Below are positions 14,849-23,411 of a DNA stretch of 64,000 bases, in pieces (the first letter of the stretch is position 1; each line of letters opens with the position of its first letter). A program made the position numbers and the translations under genes. The DNA comes from G963674665 sp964609625 (GTDB lineage Bacteria > Desulfobacterota > Desulfovibrionia > Desulfovibrionales > Desulfovibrionaceae), in the NCBI GenBank assembly GCA_964609625.1, contig CAZSRS010000017.1, positions 1-64,000 on the forward strand. The letters run 5' to 3'. The notes under the pieces were generated by a model. It made no database searches. It saw only the letters and a program-made list of their open reading frames with translations, and was not told where the DNA came from.

Positions 14849-15826
14849 GTGGATTGGGCGGAACTCTGGAATGGACTTTTCTGGCCTCTGCTGCGACTGT
14901 TTTTCCTCATCTCCCTCGGCTTGCTCATCGGCAACCTCATCGAGGCCCTGAACTGGACCCGCGCCATGGCCAGGATCGCCGCCCCCCTGGTACGCATGGG
15001 GCGGCTCAAGGACATCGCCGGAGCCAGCTTCTCCCTGGCCTTCTTCTCCGGCGTGGCGGCAAACACCATGCTGGCCGAGGCACACGAACAGGGCAAACTC
15101 TCGGACAAGGAACTCATCCTCTCGAACATGTTCAACAGCATGCCCACCTTTTTCCTCCATTTGCCCACCATGTTTTTCATCACTTTGCCTTTCATCAAGG
15201 GTGCGGCCGTCATTTACGTGGGGCTCACGTTGTTCTCGGCCATCCTGCGCACGGCCTGCATCGTCGGACTGGGAAGACTGCTGCTGCCCCCCTTGCCCGA
15301 GGGGTGCATCACCTGCGTATTGGAAGAACAAAAAAGCAAATCCTGGCGGGATATTCTCGGCAACATCTGGAAGCGCTTCCTCAAGCGCATCAAGCGCATC
15401 GCGGTGTTCACGGCCCCAATTTTCGCCCTGTTTTATGTGCTCCGGGTCAGCGGAGTGTTCGAGGTCCTGGAAAAAGGCATGGCCGAGCACATCGGGTTTC
15501 TCGGCTTCCTGTCCCCCGAGGCCATCGGCATCGTGGTCTTTCATGTGGCGGCTGAATTCACGGCCGGGCTCGCCGCTGCCGGCGCGTTGCTGCAAACCGG
15601 CAACCTTGGAGTGCGGGAGGTTGTCCTGGCTCTCCTGGTGGGCAACGTGCTCTCCACCCCCATGCGTGCATTCCGGCACCAGTTCCCCTATTATGCCGGC
15701 ATCTTCAAACCGCGCATGGCCATGAAGCTGATCGTCTACAACCAGATTCTCCGAGCCGGGAGCATCATTGCGGTGGGAGTCGCTTTCTATTACCTTGGGC
15801 AACCATTGGTGGATTTGTTTACCTGA
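14849..15826 (+). CDS. Gate-domain (nucleoside-recognition) membrane protein
   Basis: 325 residues from a GTG at 14849 with AAGGA seven bases upstream; longer in-frame starts would run through the structured leader. There are several hydrophobic segments (WPLLRLFFLISLGLLIGNLI, FFITLPFIKGAAVIYVG, FTAPIFALFYVLRVSG) and paired Gate-like segments rich in Gly/Asn (FFSGVAANTML and LVGNVLSTPMRAF). The Gate domain occurs in nucleoside transporters, FeoB and spore-maturation proteins. The substrate here is unknown. It is followed 83 bases later by an AEC transporter on the same strand. Confidence 0.75.
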   Translation: MDWAELWNGLFWPLLRLFFLISLGLLIGNLIEALNWTRAMARIAAPLVRMGRLKDIAGASFSLAFFSGVAANTMLAEAHEQGKLSDKELILSNMFNSMPTFFLHLPTMFFITLPFIKGAAVIYVGLTLFSAILRTACIVGLGRLLLPPLPEGCITCVLEEQKSKSWRDILGNIWKRFLKRIKRIAVFTAPIFALFYVLRVSGVFEVLEKGMAEHIGFLGFLSPEAIGIVVFHVAAEFTAGLAAAGALLQTGNLGVREVVLALLVGNVLSTPMRAFRHQFPYYAGIFKPRMAMKLIVYNQILRAGSIIAVGVAFYYLGQPLVDLFT

Positions 15827-15909
15827 GCCACGTGCCCAACACCGGGTGAACACGGTACCACACCGAAAAAACACGGACATGCTTCGCAAGACCGTGAAAG
15901 GATCACGAC

Positions 15910-16812
15910 GTGACGGTCATCCTGCCCATCTTCGCCATCATCCTGCTGGGTGCCGTGTTCAGGCGTGCCGGCTTTCTGGGGGATGGATTCTGGCCACAGG
16001 CCGAGAAGGTCACCTATTACGTTTTTTTCCCCTGCCTCCTGGTGGGCAACCTCTCGACGGCGCGCTTCGGCGACTTCGCGATCCTGACCACGGGCGGGGC
16101 CATCGTCACCGCTCTGCTCGCCGTCACCGCCCTGCAACTCTTCCTGCGCCCCCGCCTGCCTCTCGACGGCCCGTCCTTCACCTCCCTGTTTCAGGGCAGC
16201 ATCCGCATGAACACGTACCTGGGCATCGCGACGGCCATGGTCCTCGCCGGCGCGGACGGAGTCACCCTCTCGGCCGTGGTGATCATCTCCGTGATACCAC
16301 TGGTCAACATACTCTGCGTCTCCGTGCTCGCTTATCACGGCAGGGGTAACGGCGGAGGATTGCTCACCACCCTGCGCTCCATCTTCACCAACCCCTTGAT
16401 CCTGGCCTGCGCCGTGGGTATCGTATTCAACATCCTGGACGCGCCCCTGCCGCCCAGTCTCTTCGAGATCGTGCACATCCTTGGTCGCGCGGCTTTGCCC
16501 CTGGGCCTCCTGGCCGTAGGCGCGGGGCTGAGCCTGCGCAACATGCGCGACGGCGTCCTGCCGCTGGTGTTATCGTCGGTCTTCAAGCTCGGGCTGTTGC
16601 CCCTGCTCACCTACTTGGCCTGCGAGTTTTACGGCGTTCCGCAGACACCTCGGCTTATCGCGGTGCTGTTCATGGCCCTGCCCACATCGACCTCGGCCTA
16701 TATCCTGGCCCGCCAACTCGGGGGCGACGAAAATCTCATGGCCATGATCATCACCGTGCAGACCGTGCTCGCGGCGGTCACCCTGCCACTTGTCACCTAT
16801 TTACTGGCCTGA
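15910..16812 (+). CDS. AEC-family (auxin efflux carrier-like) transporter
   Basis: 300 residues from a GTG at 15910, with AAAGGA eight bases upstream. Ten or so hydrophobic helices in two five-helix halves are typical of the family. It has the N-terminal PIFAIILLGAVFRRAGF, a central polar loop near residues 135-145 and the C-terminal ALPTSTSAYILARQLGGDE segment. AEC carriers in bacteria export or exchange small carboxylates such as malate. No neighbouring enzyme identifies the substrate. It converges with the ThiF-like gene, with a hairpin in between. Confidence 0.85.
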   Translation: MTVILPIFAIILLGAVFRRAGFLGDGFWPQAEKVTYYVFFPCLLVGNLSTARFGDFAILTTGGAIVTALLAVTALQLFLRPRLPLDGPSFTSLFQGSIRMNTYLGIATAMVLAGADGVTLSAVVIISVIPLVNILCVSVLAYHGRGNGGGLLTTLRSIFTNPLILACAVGIVFNILDAPLPPSLFEIVHILGRAALPLGLLAVGAGLSLRNMRDGVLPLVLSSVFKLGLLPLLTYLACEFYGVPQTPRLIAVLFMALPTSTSAYILARQLGGDENLMAMIITVQTVLAAVTLPLVTYLLA

Positions 16813-16891
16813 GCCTCCACCAAATTGCCCTCGAAGAGCACAACGTGATGTCGCGAGGCAGGAAGTCACGCTGCGGATCAATCCCGCGCAA

Positions 16892-16921
16892 GGCATGGCG
16901 AAACCGCGTTTTCGCCAAGCC
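16892..16921. terminator. Hairpin between convergent AEC and ThiF-like genes
   Basis: TGGCGAAA (16896-16903) pairs with TTTCGCCA (16910-16917) around a 6-base loop, and flanking GGC/GCC extends it to 16892-16921. It lies in the 152-base gap where two genes converge, so it could end both transcripts. U-tracts are weak. Confidence 0.4.
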
Positions 16922-16964
16922 GCCGCGATCAATATACGGGACATGTTCTGGTTGCATCTCGATA

Positions 16965-17846
16965 TCAAAAGCGCATTGTCTCGAAAGAGTGGTCCCGCAG
17001 ATCAAAGAAAAGTACACGGCTTTCCCCTCCCTTGTCATATGCCGAGGAACGCAGCAGGCTGATGACCTCGGCCGCCTGCAACGAAGCCGCGAAGTGAACA
17101 CAGTGCGCCTGTGTGCCCAGGGATTCCTCGGCTGGAGCGGGCCGTACCGCATTGTTCGCGCCATCGCCGAAGAGCAGGGCCGGACCAGCCCCTCCGGGAA
17201 AAAATCGTCCCACACAACCGCTGTCTCCGGCCACGGCCGCGCTCACCAGCACCTTGCCCGCCTCATCGGCAGCCTTCCAGAGTGCGGGGCGCGAGTCCAA
17301 CCCCCCCAAGGCGTCCACCACCACGTCCGCTTGCAAGGCCAGTTCCAGCATGCGCCGGGTATCGAGATGCTCCCGCAGGGGCGTGAACTCCACCGAGGAA
17401 TTCACCAGACCAGCCCTGCTCCCGGCCGACTTGCACTTGGGCTGTTCCAGCCAGGACAGGTCACTCAACAATTGGCGGTTGAGGTTGCTCTCCTCGAAGC
17501 AATCACCGTCCGCCGCCGTGATCCGGCCCACACCGGTGCGCAGCAATATCTCGAGCACGCTCCCCCCGAGACCACCGAGCCCCACCAGCAAGACCCTGGA
17601 CTCCAGAAGCCTGATCTGTTCCTCATGCGAAAAGGCCTTAAAGTTGCGCACATAGCGCTCCGGGATACAATCTCGACGCAGTGCCGCGATCTCCACCTCC
17701 CGAAGGGTGAGGCGGAAAGCCTCTCCCAACTTGACCACGGCTGCCAGACCAAGGCTCAAGTAGGCGGAACCGTCCGGCATCCTGCGCTCCACGGCCAGCT
17801 TGTGCAACGCGGCATTCAATGCCGAAGAACTACGCTTGCCGGTCAT
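16965..17846 (-). CDS. ThiF/MoeB-family E1-like adenylyltransferase
   Basis: 293 residues. The start is the ATG complementary to 17844-17846, with GGAGGT five bases upstream. The Rossmann nucleotide-binding motif LLVGLGGLGGSVLEILLRTG (residues of about 85-105) is followed by the family's ADGDCFEESNLNRQLL and the VVDALGGLDSRPAL segment. Relatives adenylate the C-terminal Gly-Gly of MoaD/ThiS-like sulfur carriers. The CxxC zinc pairs of MoeB/ThiF are absent and no catalytic cysteine stands out. A role in pterin-cofactor assembly for the window's AOR enzymes is possible, but no sulfur-carrier gene is adjacent. Confidence 0.8.
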   Translation of the reverse strand: MTGKRSSSALNAALHKLAVERRMPDGSAYLSLGLAAVVKLGEAFRLTLREVEIAALRRDCIPERYVRNFKAFSHEEQIRLLESRVLLVGLGGLGGSVLEILLRTGVGRITAADGDCFEESNLNRQLLSDLSWLEQPKCKSAGSRAGLVNSSVEFTPLREHLDTRRMLELALQADVVVDALGGLDSRPALWKAADEAGKVLVSAAVAGDSGCVGRFFPGGAGPALLFGDGANNAVRPAPAEESLGTQAHCVHFAASLQAAEVISLLRSSAYDKGGESRVLFFDLRDHSFETMRF

Positions 17847-17932
17847 GAGACCTCCATGCACAATGTCTTCAAGGGCTTTTCATATGGCGCGTCATGCGTT
17901 ATCCTTGCTGGACACGTTTCGGAACCACAACA

Positions 17933-20206
17933 ATGAACAAAACACTAATGCACCGGATTCTCATTGTCACCGTCCTTTTCGCCTGCTTCGTGGCGGTGGC
18001 CATCGTCGAGACCCACTCCCAGTCCGAATCCCAGGCCCCTGCCCGACAGGTGCAGCCGGCAGAGGCCCAGGCAATGTTTCAGGCCGGTCTGGAGGCACTG
18101 CAGCGAGAAGAGCATGCCCAAGGGTATGCCCTGCTGGCCCCCCTGGCCCGCCAAGGCGACAACCGAGCGCAGTATCTCGTCGGCTTGCTCCATGCCAGAG
18201 GGCTGTATCTCCCCAAGGACGATGCCGCCGCGCGGCTGTGGTACGGTCTGGCAGCCGAACAGGGACACAGCGGCGCCCAGAACAATCTCGGTCTGATGCT
18301 CATGAACGGCGAGGGCGGCAAGGTCTCGCTGGTCCAAGCTTATGCCTGGTTCGCCCGCGCCGCCTTGGCGGGAAACGACAAGGCCAGGCAAAACCGCGAT
18401 GACTTGGCCAGGGAACTCGGCCCGCAGGCCATGGACCAGGCGCAGAAACTGGCCCTGGACTGGCGGCCCAAGACCTGGGAGGAACTCACGGAAGACGGCG
18501 AGATCCCTCCTTTGCCCGAACCCGCAGCCATCCCCGCGACTGACCCGTCCACGGCGCCCCGGGCTATTCCCACTGGCGACGACTTGCCCGCGCCGCTTCC
18601 GGCTAACCCAGCGGAATCCCGGCTACGTGGCGCCCTGCGCAAGGAGCCTGACCAGACCGCACCGCTGCTCCAAACCATGGACTTCACCCTGGCCATGAAC
18701 TGCTACGACCGCTTGGTGGAGAATCTGCCCCTCAAGGACGGCGGTTCCACCATCGGACCCAGCCTGGCTGAGAGTTGGGACCTGGACTCCGAAGGGCTGG
18801 TCTACACATTCCATCTGCGCGACGATGTGTTGTTTCACAACAACGCGCCCTTCACGGCCGAGGACGTGGCCTATACGTTCGAGTTGCTGCTCGACCCGAA
18901 AAGACCCTCGCCTGCCTCCGGCCTGTTGATTTTTCTCAAGGGAGCCCGCGCCAGACTCGAGGGCAAGGCCCAGAACGAGGTTCCGCCTCTTGACTCGAAC
19001 GACCTCCCAACCGCCATCCCTGGCATCAAGGTGCTGGACAAGCACACACTGCAACTCATCCTGGAGCGTCCCTACACTCCTTTTCTTGCCGCACTGGCTT
19101 CACCCCAGCTCTCCATCCTTCCAAGGCCCAGCGACGATCCCATCAAGGCCGTCACTTCCCCGACATGCGGCACCGGTCCCTTCAAGCTCGCGCACTGGGA
19201 AAGCGGCACGAGCATCCTCCTACAGGCCAACGACCAATACTGGAGAAAGGAACCAACAATCCAGGAAGTGGAATTGGCAATTATACCTGACCCACAGGTT
19301 GCCCTGACCATGTTCCAGGAGGGACGTATCGATTATCTCGATTGCGCCGACTACCCCGAATTGGTGCCCCAGGTCCTTGGGAATGCGGCATGGCAGCCGC
19401 TTGTCCAGAAACATGCCGGAGGCGAGTTGTATTTCCTGGCATTCAACAACACCCTCCCCCCTTTCGACACCATGCTGGTACGCAAGGCCCTGCAACTGGC
19501 CGTGGACCGGAAAGCCATGCTGGAGCGGCTCCACGGCGCAGCGCAGCTGGTGCACGGTGTACTGCCCCCCGGCGTGCAGTGCTGGCGCCCCCTGCCTGGC
19601 AGCATCTCCCAGAACCCGGCCGTGGCGCGGGAACTTCTGGCACAAGCCGGCTATCCCGACGGTCTGCGCTTCACGCTGGCCACCGTGGAGAACGGCGAGA
19701 CGTCCTACACCTGGTCACCGCTGCTCAGAGAACTCGAAGACATTCTGATCCGGTCCGTGGAGCAGGCCGGCTTCACGGTGGAACGCGCCCCCATGAGCCC
19801 CGCGGAATTTCAGACGCAACTGTCCAAGGGCGGGTTGCCCGCCTACCTCGGCCGCTGGACAGCCGGTCTGAACGATCCGGATGTCTTCTTCCACTCTTTT
19901 TTCAGCCGTCGCGGCAGCATCGCCCGCTCCACCGGCTACGACAACAAGGCCATCCAAGTGCGGGTGGAGCGCGCCAGCGAACTCCGTGATCAATCCGAAC
20001 GCTGCGGCATGTATCAGGAAATGAGCCGGATCATCGCCCAGGAGGACGCCGCTTGGCTGCCCCTTTTCGCTCCCTCGCGGGTTTTGGTCCGGGGAGCCCG
20101 GTTGTCCCGCATCGACCTGCCATGGAACGACGAGGCGCTCTCCTTTGCCACAGCCAGATTGTCTACCCCATCGCCCACACCGCCCCATGCGGGTTCAGAC
20201 TCATGA
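17933..20206 (+). CDS. Sel1-repeat / family 5 solute-binding protein fusion
   Basis: 757 residues from the ATG at 17933. The ribosome-binding site is weak, so ATG 17948 is an alternative. A signal peptide or anchor (ILIVTVLFACFVAVAIV) precedes Sel1-like repeats at about residues 50-155 (ALLAPLARQGDNRAQYLVGL, then AARLWYGLAAEQGHSGAQNN and AYAWFARAALAGNDKARQNR). A Pro-rich linker (about 185-220) then leads to a full peptide/nickel-type solute-binding domain (SBP_bac_5) to the end, with LAESWDLDSEGLVYTFHLRD and the AFNNTLPPFDTMLVRKAL region. Binding proteins of this family deliver oligopeptides to an ABC permease, but none is nearby, and Sel1 repeats are normally protein-interaction scaffolds. 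It may be a periplasmic sensor or scaffold rather than a transporter part. It precedes cheR. Confidence 0.82.
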   Translation: MNKTLMHRILIVTVLFACFVAVAIVETHSQSESQAPARQVQPAEAQAMFQAGLEALQREEHAQGYALLAPLARQGDNRAQYLVGLLHARGLYLPKDDAAARLWYGLAAEQGHSGAQNNLGLMLMNGEGGKVSLVQAYAWFARAALAGNDKARQNRDDLARELGPQAMDQAQKLALDWRPKTWEELTEDGEIPPLPEPAAIPATDPSTAPRAIPTGDDLPAPLPANPAESRLRGALRKEPDQTAPLLQTMDFTLAMNCYDRLVENLPLKDGGSTIGPSLAESWDLDSEGLVYTFHLRDDVLFHNNAPFTAEDVAYTFELLLDPKRPSPASGLLIFLKGARARLEGKAQNEVPPLDSNDLPTAIPGIKVLDKHTLQLILERPYTPFLAALASPQLSILPRPSDDPIKAVTSPTCGTGPFKLAHWESGTSILLQANDQYWRKEPTIQEVELAIIPDPQVALTMFQEGRIDYLDCADYPELVPQVLGNAAWQPLVQKHAGGELYFLAFNNTLPPFDTMLVRKALQLAVDRKAMLERLHGAAQLVHGVLPPGVQCWRPLPGSISQNPAVARELLAQAGYPDGLRFTLATVENGETSYTWSPLLRELEDILIRSVEQAGFTVERAPMSPAEFQTQLSKGGLPAYLGRWTAGLNDPDVFFHSFFSRRGSIARSTGYDNKAIQVRVERASELRDQSERCGMYQEMSRIIAQEDAAWLPLFAPSRVLVRGARLSRIDLPWNDEALSFATARLSTPSPTPPHAGSDS

Positions 20207-20325
20207 AGACACCGCTGCGTTGGAGTGGCATTCCACCTGTATCCAAACCTGTCCCACGACACCGACGGTCGCCCCAAGCGCTGCCTCCCGGCCATGGGCT
20301 GCGTGTCAAGACAGTCTGATCGAAC

Positions 20326-21291
20326 ATGACAATGCAAGACAAGCCAACCCTCAACGCGTCCGCCCTCGAGCAGAAGCAACGCGAACTTCAAAAGCTGCTG
20401 GACAACATGGCCGAAAAATTCGCAAGCCCGGCCAACCACTGCAAGATCAGCCAGGAGGAGTTCACCACCCTCAAGCAGTTCATCTACGACACCAGTGGCA
20501 TCTTCATCCCGCCCACCCGACGCTATCTGCTGGAAAACCGATTGGCACCGCGGCTGCGGGAGCTGCAACTCGACTCCTACGGTGCCTACCTCGCTCTCCT
20601 GCAGCGCCCCGGTCCCAAGGCTGTCGATGAATTCGCGCGACTCATGGAACTGATCACAACCAACGAGACCAGCTTCTACCGCAACACGGCCCAGCTCGAG
20701 GTCTTCCAACAAATCCTTCTGCCCGAACTCCTGGAACGTAAACGCGTGGCGAACAACACCAAGCTGCATATCTGGTCGGCGGGATGCTCGAGCGGTGAGG
20801 AACCATACACCATCGGCATCATCCTGCACGAAATACTCGGTACCGAACTCCCGCGCTGGCGCATCCGCATCACTGCCAGCGACATCTCCGACGCCGTGCT
20901 CATGGCCGCGCGGGAAGGATCCTATACCGACTACTCCCTGCGCTCCACCCCGGGGGACATCCTGAACCGCTATTTCCGCAAGGAGGCCAAGGGCTGGCGC
21001 ATCATACCCTCGGTGCAAAAGCTCACGCAATTCGGCAAGCTGAACCTCAGCGACGCAATCCAAATCCGCCGCCTGGAGCGCGCCGACTTCGTGTTTTGCC
21101 GCAATGTGATCATCTATTTCGATCAGGAAATGAAGAAGAAGGTCATCGCCGCCTTTCACGAACGACTCGTACCCGGCGGCTACCTGCTCATAGGTCACTC
21201 CGAATCCCTGCACTCCATCAACGATGGTTTCAGGCCCCTGAATTACCCAGGCGCCATGGTCTACCAAAAACCCAAAGGGGAGGGGACATGA
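20326..21291 (+). CDS. cheR: Chemotaxis protein methyltransferase CheR
   Basis: 321 residues, with an N-terminal extension of about 45 residues that looks coiled-coil (EQKQRELQKLLDNMAEKF) before a standard CheR fold. Signatures are TTNETSFYRN, the SAM-binding SAGCSSGEEPYTI near residue 153, the FCRNVIIYFD motif near residue 257 and GGYLLIGHSESL. It methylates glutamates of chemoreceptors using S-adenosylmethionine. Its stop overlaps the start of an HDOD gene (ATGA). No other che genes are adjacent, so it may serve a dedicated sensory system. Confidence 0.9.
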   Translation: MTMQDKPTLNASALEQKQRELQKLLDNMAEKFASPANHCKISQEEFTTLKQFIYDTSGIFIPPTRRYLLENRLAPRLRELQLDSYGAYLALLQRPGPKAVDEFARLMELITTNETSFYRNTAQLEVFQQILLPELLERKRVANNTKLHIWSAGCSSGEEPYTIGIILHEILGTELPRWRIRITASDISDAVLMAAREGSYTDYSLRSTPGDILNRYFRKEAKGWRIIPSVQKLTQFGKLNLSDAIQIRRLERADFVFCRNVIIYFDQEMKKKVIAAFHERLVPGGYLLIGHSESLHSINDGFRPLNYPGAMVYQKPKGEGT

Positions 21292-22520
21292 GTTCCATAC
21301 CCATTGAACAGGTACGTCCAGGCATGATCCTTGCCCAGGACATCCGCGCCGGCTCGGGAAACGTGCTGCTGAAAAAGGGTGTGGTTCTGGAAGAGGGGCA
21401 TATCCGCATCCTGCTCGCCAGGGAGGTCAAGGAGATTGCCGTGGAGGAATCCGGCAACGACCTCGACCCGCAAGAGGCCCAACGACTCCTGGAGGAAGCG
21501 CGGGACTTCGTGCTGCCCTTTTTCCACTACGTGGACAATAATCACCCGGCTATTCTAGAACTCTACCGCATCAGCCTCCAGAGGGTCGCGGGCCGTCTGC
21601 GTGATGGCTGGCGCACCCCCTCCCGCCCCCCGCGCATCGACTCCCAGGCCGAACACCTGCGCGATCTCTTCCTCCGGGAGCAGGGCACACCGGAGGACCT
21701 GGTCCGCCACGAGGTGGAGCTGGTCTCCTTTCCGGACATCTATTTCCAGATCCTCAAGGTCCTGCGCTCTCCCACGGCCTCGGCCACCCATATCGCCGAG
21801 GTGGTCAGCCGCGACCAAAGCCTCACCGCAATCCTGCTCAAGTTGGTGAACTCCCCTTATTTCGGGTTCGCCAGCCACATCGACTCCCTGCCCCGCGCCG
21901 TGGCCCTGGTGGGTGCGAAGGAACTCTCCACCCTGGCCTTGGGCATCTCGGCCATCAAGGTTTTCAAGGACATCCCGCCCGAACTGGTGGACATGCACAG
22001 CTTCTGGAAGCACTCCCTGGCCTGCGGCATCTTCGCCAAGCTGCTGGCCAATCAGGTGGATCCCAACGAGGAGGAACGCTTTTTCGTCTGCGGCCTGCTG
22101 CACGACATCGGCAAACTCCTACTGTACAAGAAACTGCCCTACGCCGCGTCCCAGGCCCTGGTCTACGCCAGGGAGAACAAGGTTCCGGACGTGGAGGCCG
22201 AACGCATTGTCCTGGGCTTCGACCACACGGACGTGGGCGCCGCGTTGATGACCGAATGGAACTTTCCCGAAGTCCTCAGCCAGAGTATCGCACTGCACCA
22301 TGCACCGACCGACATGCCAACCTCCGGCCCGAGCCTGATTCACGTCGCCGACCTGCTGACCTGCGTGGCCGAAATCACCAGCGGCTCCCAGCGAGTGGTG
22401 CCGGGGCTGGTTCCCCAGGCCTGGGAGCAGCTCGCCCTGCGCCCCTCGGACCTGCCCCTGCTCTTCCGCCGTTTCGACAAGCTGATGCTGGCCCTGGGCA
22501 GCGTACTTTTTGGAAAGTGA
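21288..22520 (+). CDS. HDOD-domain signalling protein
   Basis: 410 residues, coupled to cheR by a 4-base overlap. The N-terminus (VRPGMILAQDIRAGSGNVLL) resembles the small beta-rich domain found before many HD-GYP proteins. Residues of about 140-345 form the HDOD domain, beginning LVSFPDIYFQILKVLRSP and including LLHDIGKLLLYK and HTDVGAALMTEWNFP. HDOD proteins are HD-related but usually lack phosphodiesterase activity and act in signalling and regulation. Here an HD pair is retained in LLHDIGK. Pairing with CheR suggests a chemosensory or motility output. Confidence 0.85.
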   Translation: MSSIPIEQVRPGMILAQDIRAGSGNVLLKKGVVLEEGHIRILLAREVKEIAVEESGNDLDPQEAQRLLEEARDFVLPFFHYVDNNHPAILELYRISLQRVAGRLRDGWRTPSRPPRIDSQAEHLRDLFLREQGTPEDLVRHEVELVSFPDIYFQILKVLRSPTASATHIAEVVSRDQSLTAILLKLVNSPYFGFASHIDSLPRAVALVGAKELSTLALGISAIKVFKDIPPELVDMHSFWKHSLACGIFAKLLANQVDPNEEERFFVCGLLHDIGKLLLYKKLPYAASQALVYARENKVPDVEAERIVLGFDHTDVGAALMTEWNFPEVLSQSIALHHAPTDMPTSGPSLIHVADLLTCVAEITSGSQRVVPGLVPQAWEQLALRPSDLPLLFRRFDKLMLALGSVLFGK

Positions 22521-22566
22521 ATCGACCTTGCTCCCGGCGAGTGCGACTTGACACGGTCGCCCACGA

Positions 22567-22588
22567 TTGTTAACTTTGGAGTTAACAA
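22567..22588. promoter_or_regulatory. Operator candidate of the toxin-antitoxin-chaperone operon
   Basis: TTGTTAAC-N6-GTTAACAA is a perfect 8-bp inverted repeat ending immediately before the toxin ATG and covering its GGAG site. Each half contains the palindrome GTTAAC. Its position is ideal for autorepression by the antitoxin. Confidence 0.65.
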
Positions 22589-22927
22589 ATGCCTACAGAA
22601 ACCCTTTTGAGTGGGAATAACCGGCGAGTTCTGTTTTGGGCTTTGAACAAGGCAGCCCTGAGGGATCCTTTATCCAATTGCCCTGGCATTACGGCATCAG
22701 AAACATTGAAAGTCGCCCGAATCTGCAAAGTATTTATTGAAACCGCTCAATTTCCCAGAAACAAGGAAAAATTCAAACGCATTGAGGGGCATCCCGACCT
22801 TTTCGCCATCAAGTCGCACCAGTTACGGTTGCCCGGGGTCTTCATCGACAGGTCGACGTTCGTTGTATTGTTGTGCCTGCGCAAGAAAACCGACAAGTAC
22901 CCCCTCGGGAATTGGAACGCGTATTGA
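22589..22927 (+). CDS. higB: HigB/RelE-type mRNA interferase toxin of a TAC module
   Basis: 112 residues. The ATG at 22589 has GGAG (22578-22581) upstream. It has the RelE/HigB fold pattern: an N-terminal helical region (NNRRVLFWALNKAALRD), then KEKFKRIEG, and the conserved C-terminal strands IKSHQLRLPGVFIDRSTF and VVLLCLRKKTDKYP. The basic Lys/Arg residues there fit the ribosome-dependent RNase active site of the family. Toxin before antitoxin is the HigBA order. The AT-richer codon use differs from neighbours, suggesting horizontal arrival. The antitoxin begins 33 bases downstream. Confidence 0.82.
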   Translation: MPTETLLSGNNRRVLFWALNKAALRDPLSNCPGITASETLKVARICKVFIETAQFPRNKEKFKRIEGHPDLFAIKSHQLRLPGVFIDRSTFVVLLCLRKKTDKYPLGNWNAY

Positions 22928-22960
22928 AGTACCGGGACCTTTTTCTCAAGGAGCAACACG

Positions 22961-23392
22961 ATGCATGACCCCAAGATCGTTACCGTCCGGAACGTCCTCT
23001 ATGATGGGGACCTGTCCGGTATTCTGTCGGAGGTCACCGACCAGGAGTGGCTGTTTTACGAGTACATTGATAACGTTTCCGACCAGATCGCCGAGTTCAT
23101 GGACAAGCACGGCATCTCCAAGTCCGAACTTGCCGCGCGCATGGGCACTTCCAGGGCCTTTGTCACTAAAGTGCTTCGCGGTGATGCCAACATGACCTTC
23201 AAGACCTTCACGAACATTCTGCACCATCTCGGACTCAAGCCTGTCACCAGAGTCGTTCACAGGGAGTCGAACACCCTGTGGTTCGACAGATTCGTCGAAT
23301 CGCGCCCGAAAACCATCTGCGGCGTGACGGTGCATCCACTGCACTATCGCCGTGAAGAAGCACTTCCCGACCCTCGGGCCACTGCCGTCTGA
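22961..23392 (+). CDS. higA: HigA-type XRE antitoxin with C-terminal extension
   Basis: 143 residues. A strong AAGGAG site precedes the ATG. The helix-turn-helix domain spans residues of about 33-88 (VSDQIAEFMDKHGISKSELA, then RMGTSRAFVTKVLRGDANMT). It is followed by an extension of about 55 residues with hydrophobic/aromatic patches (NTLWFDRF, CGVTVHPLHY). In TAC systems such an extension is the chaperone-addiction (ChAD) segment that makes the antitoxin depend on its SecB-like chaperone. It should neutralise the upstream toxin and repress the operon through the inverted repeat at 22567-22588. Confidence 0.82.
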   Translation: MHDPKIVTVRNVLYDGDLSGILSEVTDQEWLFYEYIDNVSDQIAEFMDKHGISKSELAARMGTSRAFVTKVLRGDANMTFKTFTNILHHLGLKPVTRVVHRESNTLWFDRFVESRPKTICGVTVHPLHYRREEALPDPRATAV

Positions 23393-23411
23393 CGACCAGG
23401 AGACCCATGCC

